Of a stretch of DNA of 20,258 nt, positions 14,880 to 20,258 are shown piece after piece (positions within the stretch are counted from its first letter, which is position 1; each line of letters opens with the position of its first letter). This stretch comes from Bacillota bacterium (GTDB lineage: Bacteria > Bacillota > Clostridia > Christensenellales > UMGS416): contig JAEYYW010000173.1 in assembly GCA_023428265.1 (NCBI GenBank), positions 1 to 20,258 of the forward strand. Direction: 5' to 3'. The position numbers and the translations under genes are program-made. The notes under the pieces are model-generated. The model had not been told where the DNA came from and ran no database searches. It saw only the letters and a list, made by a program, of their open reading frames with translations.

Positions 14880-15131
14880 CTAGCTCGCGAACCGGGCAAT
14901 GAGCGCAAATCCGAACGAAACCACAAACACAACCGCCGAAGCGATCTTTGTAGCCAACGCAAGCTTGCCTTCATAGGATTTTGCTTTGTTCTTGCCAAAG
15001 AATGTTTCAGCCCCACCGGTGATGGCACCAGACAAACCGGCGCTCTTGCCAGACTGCATCAACACAGCCGCAATCAGCACCAGCGAGGAAATCAGCAATA
15101 TTACGACGAGGATGATTTTCAACACATCCAT
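14880..15131 (-). CDS. secG: Protein translocase subunit SecG
   Basis: 83 aa, small membrane subunit of the SecYEG channel. Two hydrophobic segments (about 4-26 and 58-79) flank the cytoplasmic loop, with the family motif LMQSGKSAGLSGAITGGAE at 24-42 and FFGKNKAKSYEGKLA after it. AAGGAG lies eight nt before the ATG, and a good promoter is upstream. It is the first gene before rnr, a common Firmicute arrangement. Confidence 0.96.
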   Translation of the reverse strand: MDVLKIILVVILLISSLVLIAAVLMQSGKSAGLSGAITGGAETFFGKNKAKSYEGKLALATKIASAVVFVVSFGFALIARFAS

Positions 15132-15170
15132 GATGATGTCTCCTTGCAGTTGGTACGCCTAAGCCCAGAC

Positions 15171-15199
15171 ATTATAACATCGTTATTCAGCCGATGCAA
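15171..15199 (-). promoter_or_regulatory. Promoter of secG
   Basis: TTGCAT (15194-15199), 17-bp spacer and TATAAT (15171-15176), with an extended -10 (TGTTATAAT), on the minus strand about 40 nt upstream of the secG ATG. Confidence 0.85.
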
Positions 15200-15264
15200 T
15201 ATTTTTTTGCCAAAATAGCGGGCAGCAAAGGGTTTCCGGGGCTTTGCTCAGCGCCGATATGCCG

Positions 15265-15293
15265 TTGAATTCAGCGCCATCCTGTCATACAAT
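15265..15293 (+). promoter_or_regulatory. Promoter of the cysteine-rich small protein
   Basis: TTGAAT (15265-15270), 17-bp spacer and TACAAT (15288-15293) on the plus strand. Transcription from it would start near 15300, which rules out the longer ORF start at 15244 and supports the TTG at 15364. Confidence 0.7.
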
Positions 15294-15363
15294 GAAAGCA
15301 GATCATTGTGGGCAGCTTTGCACGCCAGCCGGCAGAGCTCACCTGCATAAGGGGGAGAAATTC

Positions 15364-15507
15364 TTGGAACCAAAAAAGAAACAGGCCGCGATGCAAAACC
15401 CGGAGCTGTGCCCATGCAAAAAGCACAAGTGCCCCCGGCATGCCAAATGCACCGAATGCATGGAGAACCACCGCAGCAAGGGCAGCAAGCCGTCATGCGA
15501 ACGATAA
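15364..15507 (+). CDS. Cysteine-rich small protein (CPCKKxxC type)
   Basis: A 47-aa protein, rich in Lys, with six Cys and two His in the arrangement ELCPCKKHKCPRH, KCTECMENH and a C-terminal SCER. The spacing suggests a metal-binding (zinc) mini-domain. I recall similar short proteins of unknown function from Clostridia, but cannot name a family. The start is the TTG at 15364-15366: GGGGGAG lies six nt upstream and a good promoter sits about 70 nt upstream. An internal ATG (15391) would leave a 38-aa protein with all cysteines. It is a monocistronic unit divergent from secG and convergent with tyrS; no terminator is visible after it. Confidence 0.7.
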   Translation: MEPKKKQAAMQNPELCPCKKHKCPRHAKCTECMENHRSKGSKPSCER

Positions 15508-15570
15508 GCGCATCCTTCAACCCGCCGGGCACCTGCCATCCCTCCCGCCACCGCTGCGGGCACCCCGCCA

Positions 15571-16785
15571 TTATACAAGTACCTTGACCATTTTCAGCTT
15601 ACCGGCCTGCAACACATCACCTTGGGCCAGTCCGTCCAATTTGATTGACGCAACCTTCTTTCCATTGACCCGCACAGCGCCCTGCGTGATCAGCCTTCGG
15701 GCTTCGCTGGTGCTCGCCGCAAGGCCCGCCGCCACCAGAAGCGCCGGCATGTCATAACCGTCTTTCGTGCGCAGCGCAGCCGGTAGCGCGAACTCCGGCA
15801 AAGATTCCGGCAGCTCGCGGCGCTGAAAGACCTTGCGGAAATGCTCCTCGGCCTCATGCGAGGCTTCGGCTCCGCTATAGAGGGCGGTGATTTCGCGAGC
15901 GAGGCGCATCTTGGCATCGCGAGGGTTCATCTCTTGCCTGTCCAACGCTCCACTAAGTTTCTCCAGTTCATCCGGGTGGATGTCGGTCAGCAATGAAAAC
16001 CACCGCACAATCATGCCGTCGGGGATGGACATCACCTTGCCATACATATCGTTGGGCTGCTCATCAATGCCGATGTAGTTGCCAAGGCTCTTGCTCATTT
16101 TCTCCACACCGTCCAGGCCCTCCAGCAGCGGCAGGAAGAGCGCAACCTGCCGCTCATGGCCATAGTCCTGCAGCAGGCCGCGGCCAAAGAGGACGTTGAA
16201 GCGCTGGTCGGTGCCGCCGATCTCAAGATCGGCGCGGAGTGCCACCGAGTCATAGCCCTGCATCAGCGGGTAAAACAGCTCATGCACGCCGATGGGCTGC
16301 TGGGCCTCGAAGCGCTTGCGGAAATCGTCGCGCTCCAGCAGGCGGGCCACGGTGGTTTTCGCGGCAAGGTTCACCACATCGGCAAACTTCATCTCCCCCA
16401 GCCACTGGCTGTTGAAACGGAACTCCGTTTTGTCCGGATCCAGGATCCGGACGAGCTGCTCCTCATAGGTGCGGGCATTGGCGCGCACTTCGTCTTCGGT
16501 GAGCTGCCGCCGGGTTTTGGATTTTCCGGTGGGGTCGCCGATGCGGCCGGTGAAGTCGCCGATGATCAGCACCGCCCGGTGGCCCAAATCCTGCAGCTGC
16601 TTGATCTTGCGGAGCACCACCGTGTGACCCAGGTGGATGTCTGGTGCGGAAGGATCCAACCCCAGTTTCACCGTGAGCGGCCTGCCGGTGCGGGCAGACA
16701 TGGCAAGCTTGGCGCGCAGATCATCCTCATTGATCAGCTCCGCCGCACCTTTGACGATGATGCGGACTTGTTCGTCGATGGTCAT
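15571..16785 (-). CDS. tyrS: Tyrosyl-tRNA synthetase
   Basis: Charges tRNA-Tyr with tyrosine in the cytoplasm. 404 aa, class I synthetase: HIGH-type motif HLGH at 51-54, KMSKS at 229-233, tyrosine-pocket segment LMQGYDSVALRADLEIGGTDQ, and a C-terminal S4 RNA-binding domain (from about 340). The short activation segment and KMSKS resemble the TyrZ-like type. AGGAGGAG lies nine nt before the ATG. Expression is controlled by the T-box leader upstream with a UAC specifier. About 160 nt separate the leader's second terminator from the ATG; this gap contains a GC-rich palindromic repeat and a fragment of a third terminator. Confidence 0.97.
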   Translation of the reverse strand: MTIDEQVRIIVKGAAELINEDDLRAKLAMSARTGRPLTVKLGLDPSAPDIHLGHTVVLRKIKQLQDLGHRAVLIIGDFTGRIGDPTGKSKTRRQLTEDEVRANARTYEEQLVRILDPDKTEFRFNSQWLGEMKFADVVNLAAKTTVARLLERDDFRKRFEAQQPIGVHELFYPLMQGYDSVALRADLEIGGTDQRFNVLFGRGLLQDYGHERQVALFLPLLEGLDGVEKMSKSLGNYIGIDEQPNDMYGKVMSIPDGMIVRWFSLLTDIHPDELEKLSGALDRQEMNPRDAKMRLAREITALYSGAEASHEAEEHFRKVFQRRELPESLPEFALPAALRTKDGYDMPALLVAAGLAASTSEARRLITQGAVRVNGKKVASIKLDGLAQGDVLQAGKLKMVKVLV

Positions 16786-16822
16786 GTTGCAATTCTCCTC
16801 CTAAAAAGCGATTAGAAAAAAA

Positions 16823-16833
16823 CCTGTCCTCCA
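16823..16833 (-). repeat. Orphan third terminator arm before tyrS
   Basis: On the minus strand GGAGGACAGG is followed by a T-rich run, nearly the same as the 3' arms of the two terminators upstream, but no matching 5' arm precedes it. The palindromic repeat copy C lies just upstream on the transcript. It looks like the remnant of a third terminator copy. Confidence 0.5.
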
Positions 16834-16840
16834 CTAACTA

Positions 16841-16882
16841 ACCCTCACCCCCAACCCCTCCCCCAGAGCATTGGGGGAGGGG
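16841..16882 (+). repeat. GC-rich palindromic repeat, copy C
   Basis: The lead ACCCTCACCCCCAA is followed by a perfect 11-bp stem (CCCCTCCCCCA at 16855-16865, TGGGGGAGGGG at 16872-16882). Same plan as copies A, B and D. A small hairpin TGGGGC-TTC-GCCCCA follows at 16896-16910. It sits in the 5' untranslated region of tyrS. Confidence 0.75.
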
Positions 16883-16945
16883 TATTGCTTGAATATGGGG
16901 CTTCGCCCCAAGTTGTCACATTGTTGGCCTTTACCTGTTGAATAA

Positions 16946-16978
16946 CAGAAAACCGTCCTCCAAAATATCGAAGGACGG
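16946..16978 (-). terminator. Second, duplicated terminator in the tyrS leader
   Basis: CCGTCCTTC and GGAGGACGG (16970-16978, 16953-16961) form a 9-bp stem with one G-U pair, followed by TTTTCTGTTATT. The arms copy those of the first terminator, only a few nt upstream on the transcript, so it arose by local duplication. Confidence 0.75.
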
Positions 16979-16980
16979 GT

Positions 16981-17018
16981 GAAAAACGAAACCGTCCTCC
17001 GGATATTCCGGAGGACGG
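16981..17018 (-). terminator. T-box attenuator terminator of tyrS
   Basis: A perfect 12-bp stem CCGTCCTCCGGA/TCCGGAGGACGG (17007-17018, 16992-17003) with a 3-nt loop is followed by TTTCGTTTTTC on the minus strand, 3' of the T-box core. Confidence 0.9.
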
Positions 17019-17304
17019 GGTTGCAATAGCCCGTGGTACCACCTCGGTTTGCCGTCGCATTGCTGCGGCAGCCTCTTCGGGCACGAAACTCACTCACCGG
17101 GCAGGGCGGGGCCTTGCTCCTGTGAATAAACCTGATGCCTCGGCGCTGTAACGGGCGCTGACCCGGCGGCAGCTTACTGGGCGGAAGCCTTTCGGTGCGC
17201 GGCTCCAGGATGTATTCGGGCCTCCCCCCTGCCCCTTCCACCAGCCGGGTGCTCTCTGAATGGGGATGCCGGGCCGTACTTCTTCCTGTCATAGCCTTTG
17301 AATT
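16981..17304 (-). promoter_or_regulatory. T-box leader, tyrosine (UAC) specifier
   Basis: A tRNA-Tyr-sensing leader. Visible parts in transcript order: AGGA and the loop-E AGUA segment (AGGAAGAAGTACGG), the AG bulge AGAGAG (17252-17257), a GGCTGGTGGAA apical loop, the specifier GAA-TAC-ATCCT-GGAGC (codon 17212-17214), the T-box core AGGTGGTACCACGG (near 17031-17044) and the terminator. TGGT in the core fits a discriminator A, as in tRNA-Tyr. The specifier agrees with the gene it controls, which validates the codon position used to read the other leader. Confidence 0.95.
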
Positions 17305-17310
17305 TTTCGT

Positions 17311-17339
17311 ATTTTATCATTATGGGGAGCAGGTGTCAA
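17311..17339 (-). promoter_or_regulatory. Promoter of the tyrS T-box unit
   Basis: Perfect TTGACA (17334-17339), 17-bp spacer and TAAAAT (17311-17316) on the minus strand, just upstream of the T-box leader and after the end of tgt. Confidence 0.9.
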
Positions 17340-17391
17340 TGGTGAATACTCCCCCACCCCCTTCGGAGAAGCATCAAGGCTTACGGGAGGA

Positions 17392-17440
17392 GCCGGTACG
17401 GAGCTTAAAGAATCGGGCCGGTACGGAGCCCGGCCCCTAC
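17392..17440. repeat. Direct repeat and GC hairpin between tgt and tyrS
   Basis: GCCGGTACGGAGC occurs twice (17392-17404, 17417-17429). The second copy forms a hairpin, GGGCCGG/CCGGCCC (17415-17421, 17430-17436). Its minus strand shares the 15-mer GTAGGGGCCGGGCTC with the argG-argH gap. No T run follows, so no terminator for tgt is visible. Confidence 0.55.
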
Positions 17441-17494
17441 ACGAACCGCCATAATCGAACTGCACTCCCTTCCCATCGTGGATGGAATAATGCG

Positions 17495-18595
17495 TCACTC
17501 ATACCCATATTTCACGAAAAACTCATTTCGGAAATGCACCAGCCGGTCCTCGGCGATGGCCTGCCGCACATTGGCCATCAGATCCGAAAGGAATTGCAGG
17601 TTGTGCCAGGTGGCCAGCCTGGCCCCGAGGATTTCTTCCGCCTTAAAGAGATGCCGCAGATAGGCTCTGGTATAGTTTTTGCACAGCGGGCAGCCGCACT
17701 CCGGATCCACAGGCGTGAAATCACGCTCATACTTGGCGTTGCGGATGTTGACCTTACCGCGGCTGGTCAGCAGCGTGCCCATGCGGGCCGTGCGGGTGGG
17801 CAGCACGCAGTCAAACATATCCACACCGCGCAGAGCGCCTTCAATCAGGCAGTCGGGGCTGCCCACACCCATCAAATAGCGGGGCTTGTCCTGCGGCAGC
17901 ACCGGGTCCAGCGTGTCCAGGATGCGATACATGTCCGGCTTGGGCTCGCCCACGCTCAGGCCCCCGATGCCGTAGCCGGGGAAACCGATCTCCATCAGCT
18001 CCTCCGCCGAGCGGATGCGCAAATCTTCATGGGTGCCGCCCTGCACGATGCCAAACAGCACCTGGTCCGCCCGGGTGTGGGCCTCCTTGCAGCGCCGGGC
18101 CCAGCGGGTTGTGCGCTCCAATGCCTTGATCAGATAATCCTTTTCGTTGGGCAGCGCGGCGCACTCGTCAAAGGCCATCGCAATGTCCGCCCCCAGCGCC
18201 TGCTCGATCTCCATCACCTTTTCCGGCGAGAAGTAGTGCCTAGAGCCGTCGTGGTGGCTCTGAAACAGCACGCCCCCCTCGTCGATCTTGCGCATGCCGT
18301 CCAGCGAAAACACCTGGAAGCCGCCGCTGTCGGTGAGGATGGGGCGCTTCCAGTTCATGAACTTGTGCAGCCCGCCGGCCTCGCGGATCAGCTCATGGCC
18401 GGGACGCAGGTAAAGATGGTAGGTGTTGGAAAGTATAATCCGGGCGTCGATCGCTTCCAGCTCTTCCGGGGCCATGGCCTTTACGGTGGCCTGCGTGCCC
18501 ACGGGCATGAAGCAGGGCGTGTCGATGGTGCCATGGGGCAGCTCCAGGCGGCCAAGGCGGGCCCGGTTGGACTTTTTTAAGACGGTAAATTTCAT
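17495..18595 (-). CDS. tgt: tRNA-guanine transglycosylase
   Basis: Exchanges the wobble guanine of GUN-anticodon tRNAs (Asp, Asn, His, Tyr) for the queuosine precursor preQ1. 366 aa. Catalytic D89 in TDSGGFQVFSL and nucleophile D262 in FDCVLPTRTARMG; the zinc site is C300, C302, C305 and H331 (ECGCPLC and WHNL). GAGGT lies about six nt before the ATG. It is upstream of tyrS but in a separate unit, since the tyrS promoter lies between. The queuosine genes queA and ruvAB, often beside tgt, are not seen; upstream on the same strand there is only intergenic DNA and then an unrelated zinc-ribbon gene on the other strand. Confidence 0.97.
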   Translation of the reverse strand: MKFTVLKKSNRARLGRLELPHGTIDTPCFMPVGTQATVKAMAPEELEAIDARIILSNTYHLYLRPGHELIREAGGLHKFMNWKRPILTDSGGFQVFSLDGMRKIDEGGVLFQSHHDGSRHYFSPEKVMEIEQALGADIAMAFDECAALPNEKDYLIKALERTTRWARRCKEAHTRADQVLFGIVQGGTHEDLRIRSAEELMEIGFPGYGIGGLSVGEPKPDMYRILDTLDPVLPQDKPRYLMGVGSPDCLIEGALRGVDMFDCVLPTRTARMGTLLTSRGKVNIRNAKYERDFTPVDPECGCPLCKNYTRAYLRHLFKAEEILGARLATWHNLQFLSDLMANVRQAIAEDRLVHFRNEFFVKYGYE

Positions 18596-18627
18596 TGAAT
18601 ACCTCAGGTTTTTAATGTCACCTAGCT

Positions 18628-18633
18628 ATTATA
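18628..18633 (-). promoter_or_regulatory. Possible -10 element of tgt
   Basis: A perfect TATAAT on the minus strand 32 nt upstream of the tgt ATG. No acceptable -35 is found at 16-18 bp, so either an activator is needed or the match is fortuitous. Confidence 0.4.
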
Positions 18634-18717
18634 CAATAACGAGCCGGAATAGAAAGGCCCAGATACTGCTTGCCGATACCCGCACGCAACAGCGCTCTCC
18701 TTAGAATCTTCTGGGCT

Positions 18718-18762
18718 GCCCCCTCTCGCACTTGTGGGAGAGGGGGCTAGGGGGGTGAGTGC
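18718..18762 (-). repeat. GC-rich palindromic repeat, copy D
   Basis: A 10-bp stem GCCCCCTCTC/GAGAGGGGGC (18718-18727, 18738-18747) is followed by TAGGGGGGTGAGT, the reverse complement of the lead found in the other copies. It lies between the divergent tgt and zinc-ribbon genes. Confidence 0.7.
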
Positions 18763-18814
18763 TTCGCTCGGGTGATGAAGGCTGAAGGATGTGTGCCAAT
18801 CATGGTGTTCTTTC

Positions 18815-18843
18815 TTGTCATTACCACAAAACTGCGATATCAT
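18815..18843 (+). promoter_or_regulatory. Promoter of the zinc-ribbon gene
   Basis: TTGTCA (18815-18820), 17-bp spacer and TATCAT (18838-18843) on the plus strand, about 34 nt upstream of the start codon. Confidence 0.65.
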
Positions 18844-18877
18844 ACTGCTGAAACGATAATCTTGGAGCAAGCTGCCA

Positions 18878-19165
18878 ATGAAGTGCATGAAATGCGGGGA
18901 ACCGGTTGATGACCTGAACTACTACTGCAAAAGCTGCAGGGGTGAGTTTTATTTACCTGCCCGGAACGCCGAGCACGAGGAAAAGCCCGCCGTTGGAATC
19001 GGCCTCGATACCGGGAGCTTGCTTGACAACTTAACAAATGAAACCGGTAAGGACAGCCTGGCTGGATGGAAGCAGATGATCAGCTATCTGCTTTTGAAAC
19101 TCAAGATAAAGCAAAGTGAAGAAACCAAATCGTCATTCGAGTACGATCCGCCCGATCCGGAGTAA
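18878..19165 (+). CDS. Zinc-ribbon small protein of unknown function
   Basis: 95 aa. The N-terminus carries two CxxC pairs (MKCMKCGEPV and YYCKSCRGEF), a minimal zinc ribbon within the first 20 residues. The middle is Gly/Glu-rich and likely disordered, followed by a helix (LAGWKQMISYLLLKLKIKQ) and an acidic tail (YDPPDPE). I do not recognise a family. GGAG lies ten nt before the ATG; a second ATG three codons on is possible, but would lose the first Cys. It has its own promoter. It converges on the ABC-F gene, with only five nt between the two stop codons, so no terminator fits between them. Confidence 0.7.
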   Translation: MKCMKCGEPVDDLNYYCKSCRGEFYLPARNAEHEEKPAVGIGLDTGSLLDNLTNETGKDSLAGWKQMISYLLLKLKIKQSEETKSSFEYDPPDPE

Positions 19166-19170
19166 CAGTA

Positions 19171-20258
19171 TCACTTCTGCCCCTCCGCCGCAATCCTCTC
19201 CGCAAGATCATTCAGATACACCCACCGGTCCATCTTCTCGGCCAGTTCCTTCTCCGTCTGCTCCTTTTCCGCCAGCAGCGCGCCGAGCTTCACATAATCG
19301 CTGGCCTGAACATGGATCTCTTGCTCCAGCCCAGCCAGTTTCTGCTCCAAACCCTCTATTACGCCGTCGATGGTGTCATACTCCACCTGCTCCCGATAAG
19401 TGAACTTGAGTCTCTTCGGCGGTGCCGGGTCACGGCGCTGTACGGTTTCCTTGCGGGGCTCGTCCGGCTTGGCAGATCCGGCATCCTGCGACGTGGCATA
19501 GAGCTCATCCACCGACCCAGCCAGTGATTCCTGGATCGCACCATCGCCGGTGAACACGAAAAACTTCTCCGCCACCCGGTCCAGGAAGTAGCGATCGTGG
19601 GAGACCACAATCACCGCGCCGGGGAAGCTGTCCAGATACTCCTCCAACACGGCCATCGTCTCAATATCCAGGTCGTTGGTCGGCTCATCGAGCAGCAGCA
19701 CGTTGGGCGCTTCCATCAGCACCCGGGCCAGATAGAGCCTGCGGCGCTCGCCGCCGGAGATGCGGCCGATGGGCTTCCACTGGGAGTCCGGTGGAAAAAG
19801 GAACCGCTCCAGCATCTGCGAGGCCGAGATAGTGCCTTCCGCCGTCGTGACCTGCTCGGCAAAGCTGCGGATGTAGTCAATCACCCGCAGGTTCGGATCC
19901 ATCTCCTCACACTCCTGCGAGAAATAGCCGATCTTCACCGTGTCGCCCCGCACAACTTCGCCGCTGTCCGGCTGCTCCAGCCCAGCAATCATTCTGAGGA
20001 ACGTGGACTTTCCGCAGCCATTGCGGCCCACGATGCCGATGCGGTCGTCGCGCAGCAGCGTGTAATCAAAGCCTTGAATGAGCTGCCGGCCGCCGAAACC
20101 CTTGGCAACAGCTTTCAGCTCCACCGTCTTTTTTCCCAGGCGAGAGGCCACAGATGATATCTCCAACCTGTCGCGGCGCTCGGCGGCCGTTGCCTTCTGC
20201 TCCAACACCTCGAACCGCTCAATGCGCTCGCGGCTCTTGGTGCCGCGAGCCTTGGGGC
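19171..20258 (-). CDS. ABC-F ATPase, Uup/YdiF-like (5' end outside window)
   Basis: The C-terminal part of a soluble tandem-ATPase protein acting on ribosomes (translation factor, or antibiotic-resistance type), without membrane domains. The frame stays open to the window edge, so the start and the first ABC domain are missing. What remains: the end of the inter-domain linker (KARGTKSRERIERFE, typical of Uup-like proteins), the second ABC domain with Walker A GRNGCGKST, signature ISGGERRRLYLARVL and Walker B VLLLDEPTNDLD, then a charged linker and a C-terminal coiled coil (EGLEQKLAGLEQEI onward) like the DNA/RNA-binding tail of Uup. A GTG at 20206-20208 is internal and not the true start. The Uup-type tail argues for a housekeeping member rather than a resistance factor. 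Confidence 0.93.
   Translation of the reverse strand, partial: PKARGTKSRERIERFEVLEQKATAAERRDRLEISSVASRLGKKTVELKAVAKGFGGRQLIQGFDYTLLRDDRIGIVGRNGCGKSTFLRMIAGLEQPDSGEVVRGDTVKIGYFSQECEEMDPNLRVIDYIRSFAEQVTTAEGTISASQMLERFLFPPDSQWKPIGRISGGERRRLYLARVLMEAPNVLLLDEPTNDLDIETMAVLEEYLDSFPGAVIVVSHDRYFLDRVAEKFFVFTGDGAIQESLAGSVDELYATSQDAGSAKPDEPRKETVQRRDPAPPKRLKFTYREQVEYDTIDGVIEGLEQKLAGLEQEIHVQASDYVKLGALLAEKEQTEKELAEKMDRWVYLNDLAERIAAEGQK

Noticed and set aside
15244..15363. Upstream extension of the cysteine-rich small protein to an ATG at 15244
   Set aside because: That ATG lies upstream of, and the frame runs through, a good promoter, and has no ribosome binding site; the TTG at 15364 is better supported.
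16834..17292. A 152-codon minus-strand frame through the tyrS leader
   Set aside because: It runs through the T-box and two terminators; the region is explained as RNA structure.
17195..18580. A 461-codon open frame on the plus strand over tgt and the tyrS T-box
   Set aside because: It covers an intact tgt and a structured RNA leader; no family resemblance.

Overview
The window is GC-rich chromosomal DNA from a Firmicute, most likely a clostridial lineage, though species or family cannot be resolved from it. The evidence is two T-box tRNA-sensing leaders, strong AGGAGG-type ribosome binding sites, near-consensus sigma-A promoters with 17-bp spacers, monoderm-style lipoprotein signals, and Firmicute-type SecG, RNase R and TyrRS. 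No insertion sequence, phage gene, tRNA, rRNA or CRISPR array is visible.

Layout from left to right. The left end (1-154) holds only the possible start of a leftward gene. An arginine operon follows on the minus strand, argG then argH, with a promoter, a possible ArgR site and a final terminator; a cluster of GC-rich hairpins lies between the two genes. A lone response regulator with an HDOD domain is on the plus strand (3307-4473). Next comes a single-gene minus-strand unit: a consensus promoter, a T-box leader whose specifier reads as CUC (leucine), and an acyl-CoA synthetase with its own terminator. Then an envelope/secretion cluster on the minus strand: an unrecognised lipoprotein, a lipoprotein-type serpin (protease inhibitor), and a small membrane-anchored protein upstream of it. 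A Nudix hydrolase of the Ap4A type is on the plus strand with its own promoter and terminator. The minus strand then carries the TldD/TldE peptidase pair, RNase R and SecG. A 47-residue cysteine-rich protein is on the plus strand. tyrS (with a tyrosine T-box) and tgt follow on the minus strand, then a 95-residue zinc-ribbon protein on the plus strand. The right edge cuts an ABC-F ATPase.

How the genes fit together. Most are housekeeping (arginine synthesis, tRNA charging and modification, RNA turnover, Sec export). Two are controlled by uncharged tRNA. For tyrS this is standard. For the acyl-CoA synthetase it is not: a leucine-specifier T-box suggests that the enzyme is made when leucine is short, which would make sense if it activates isovalerate (or a related acid) for reductive carboxylation to the leucine precursor 2-oxoisocaproate. 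That is the most interesting hypothesis in the window. Other points are a tandem and partly broken terminator array after the tyrS T-box, a dispersed GC-rich palindromic repeat (four copies), a second short repeat family, and the serpin with a readable reactive-centre loop.
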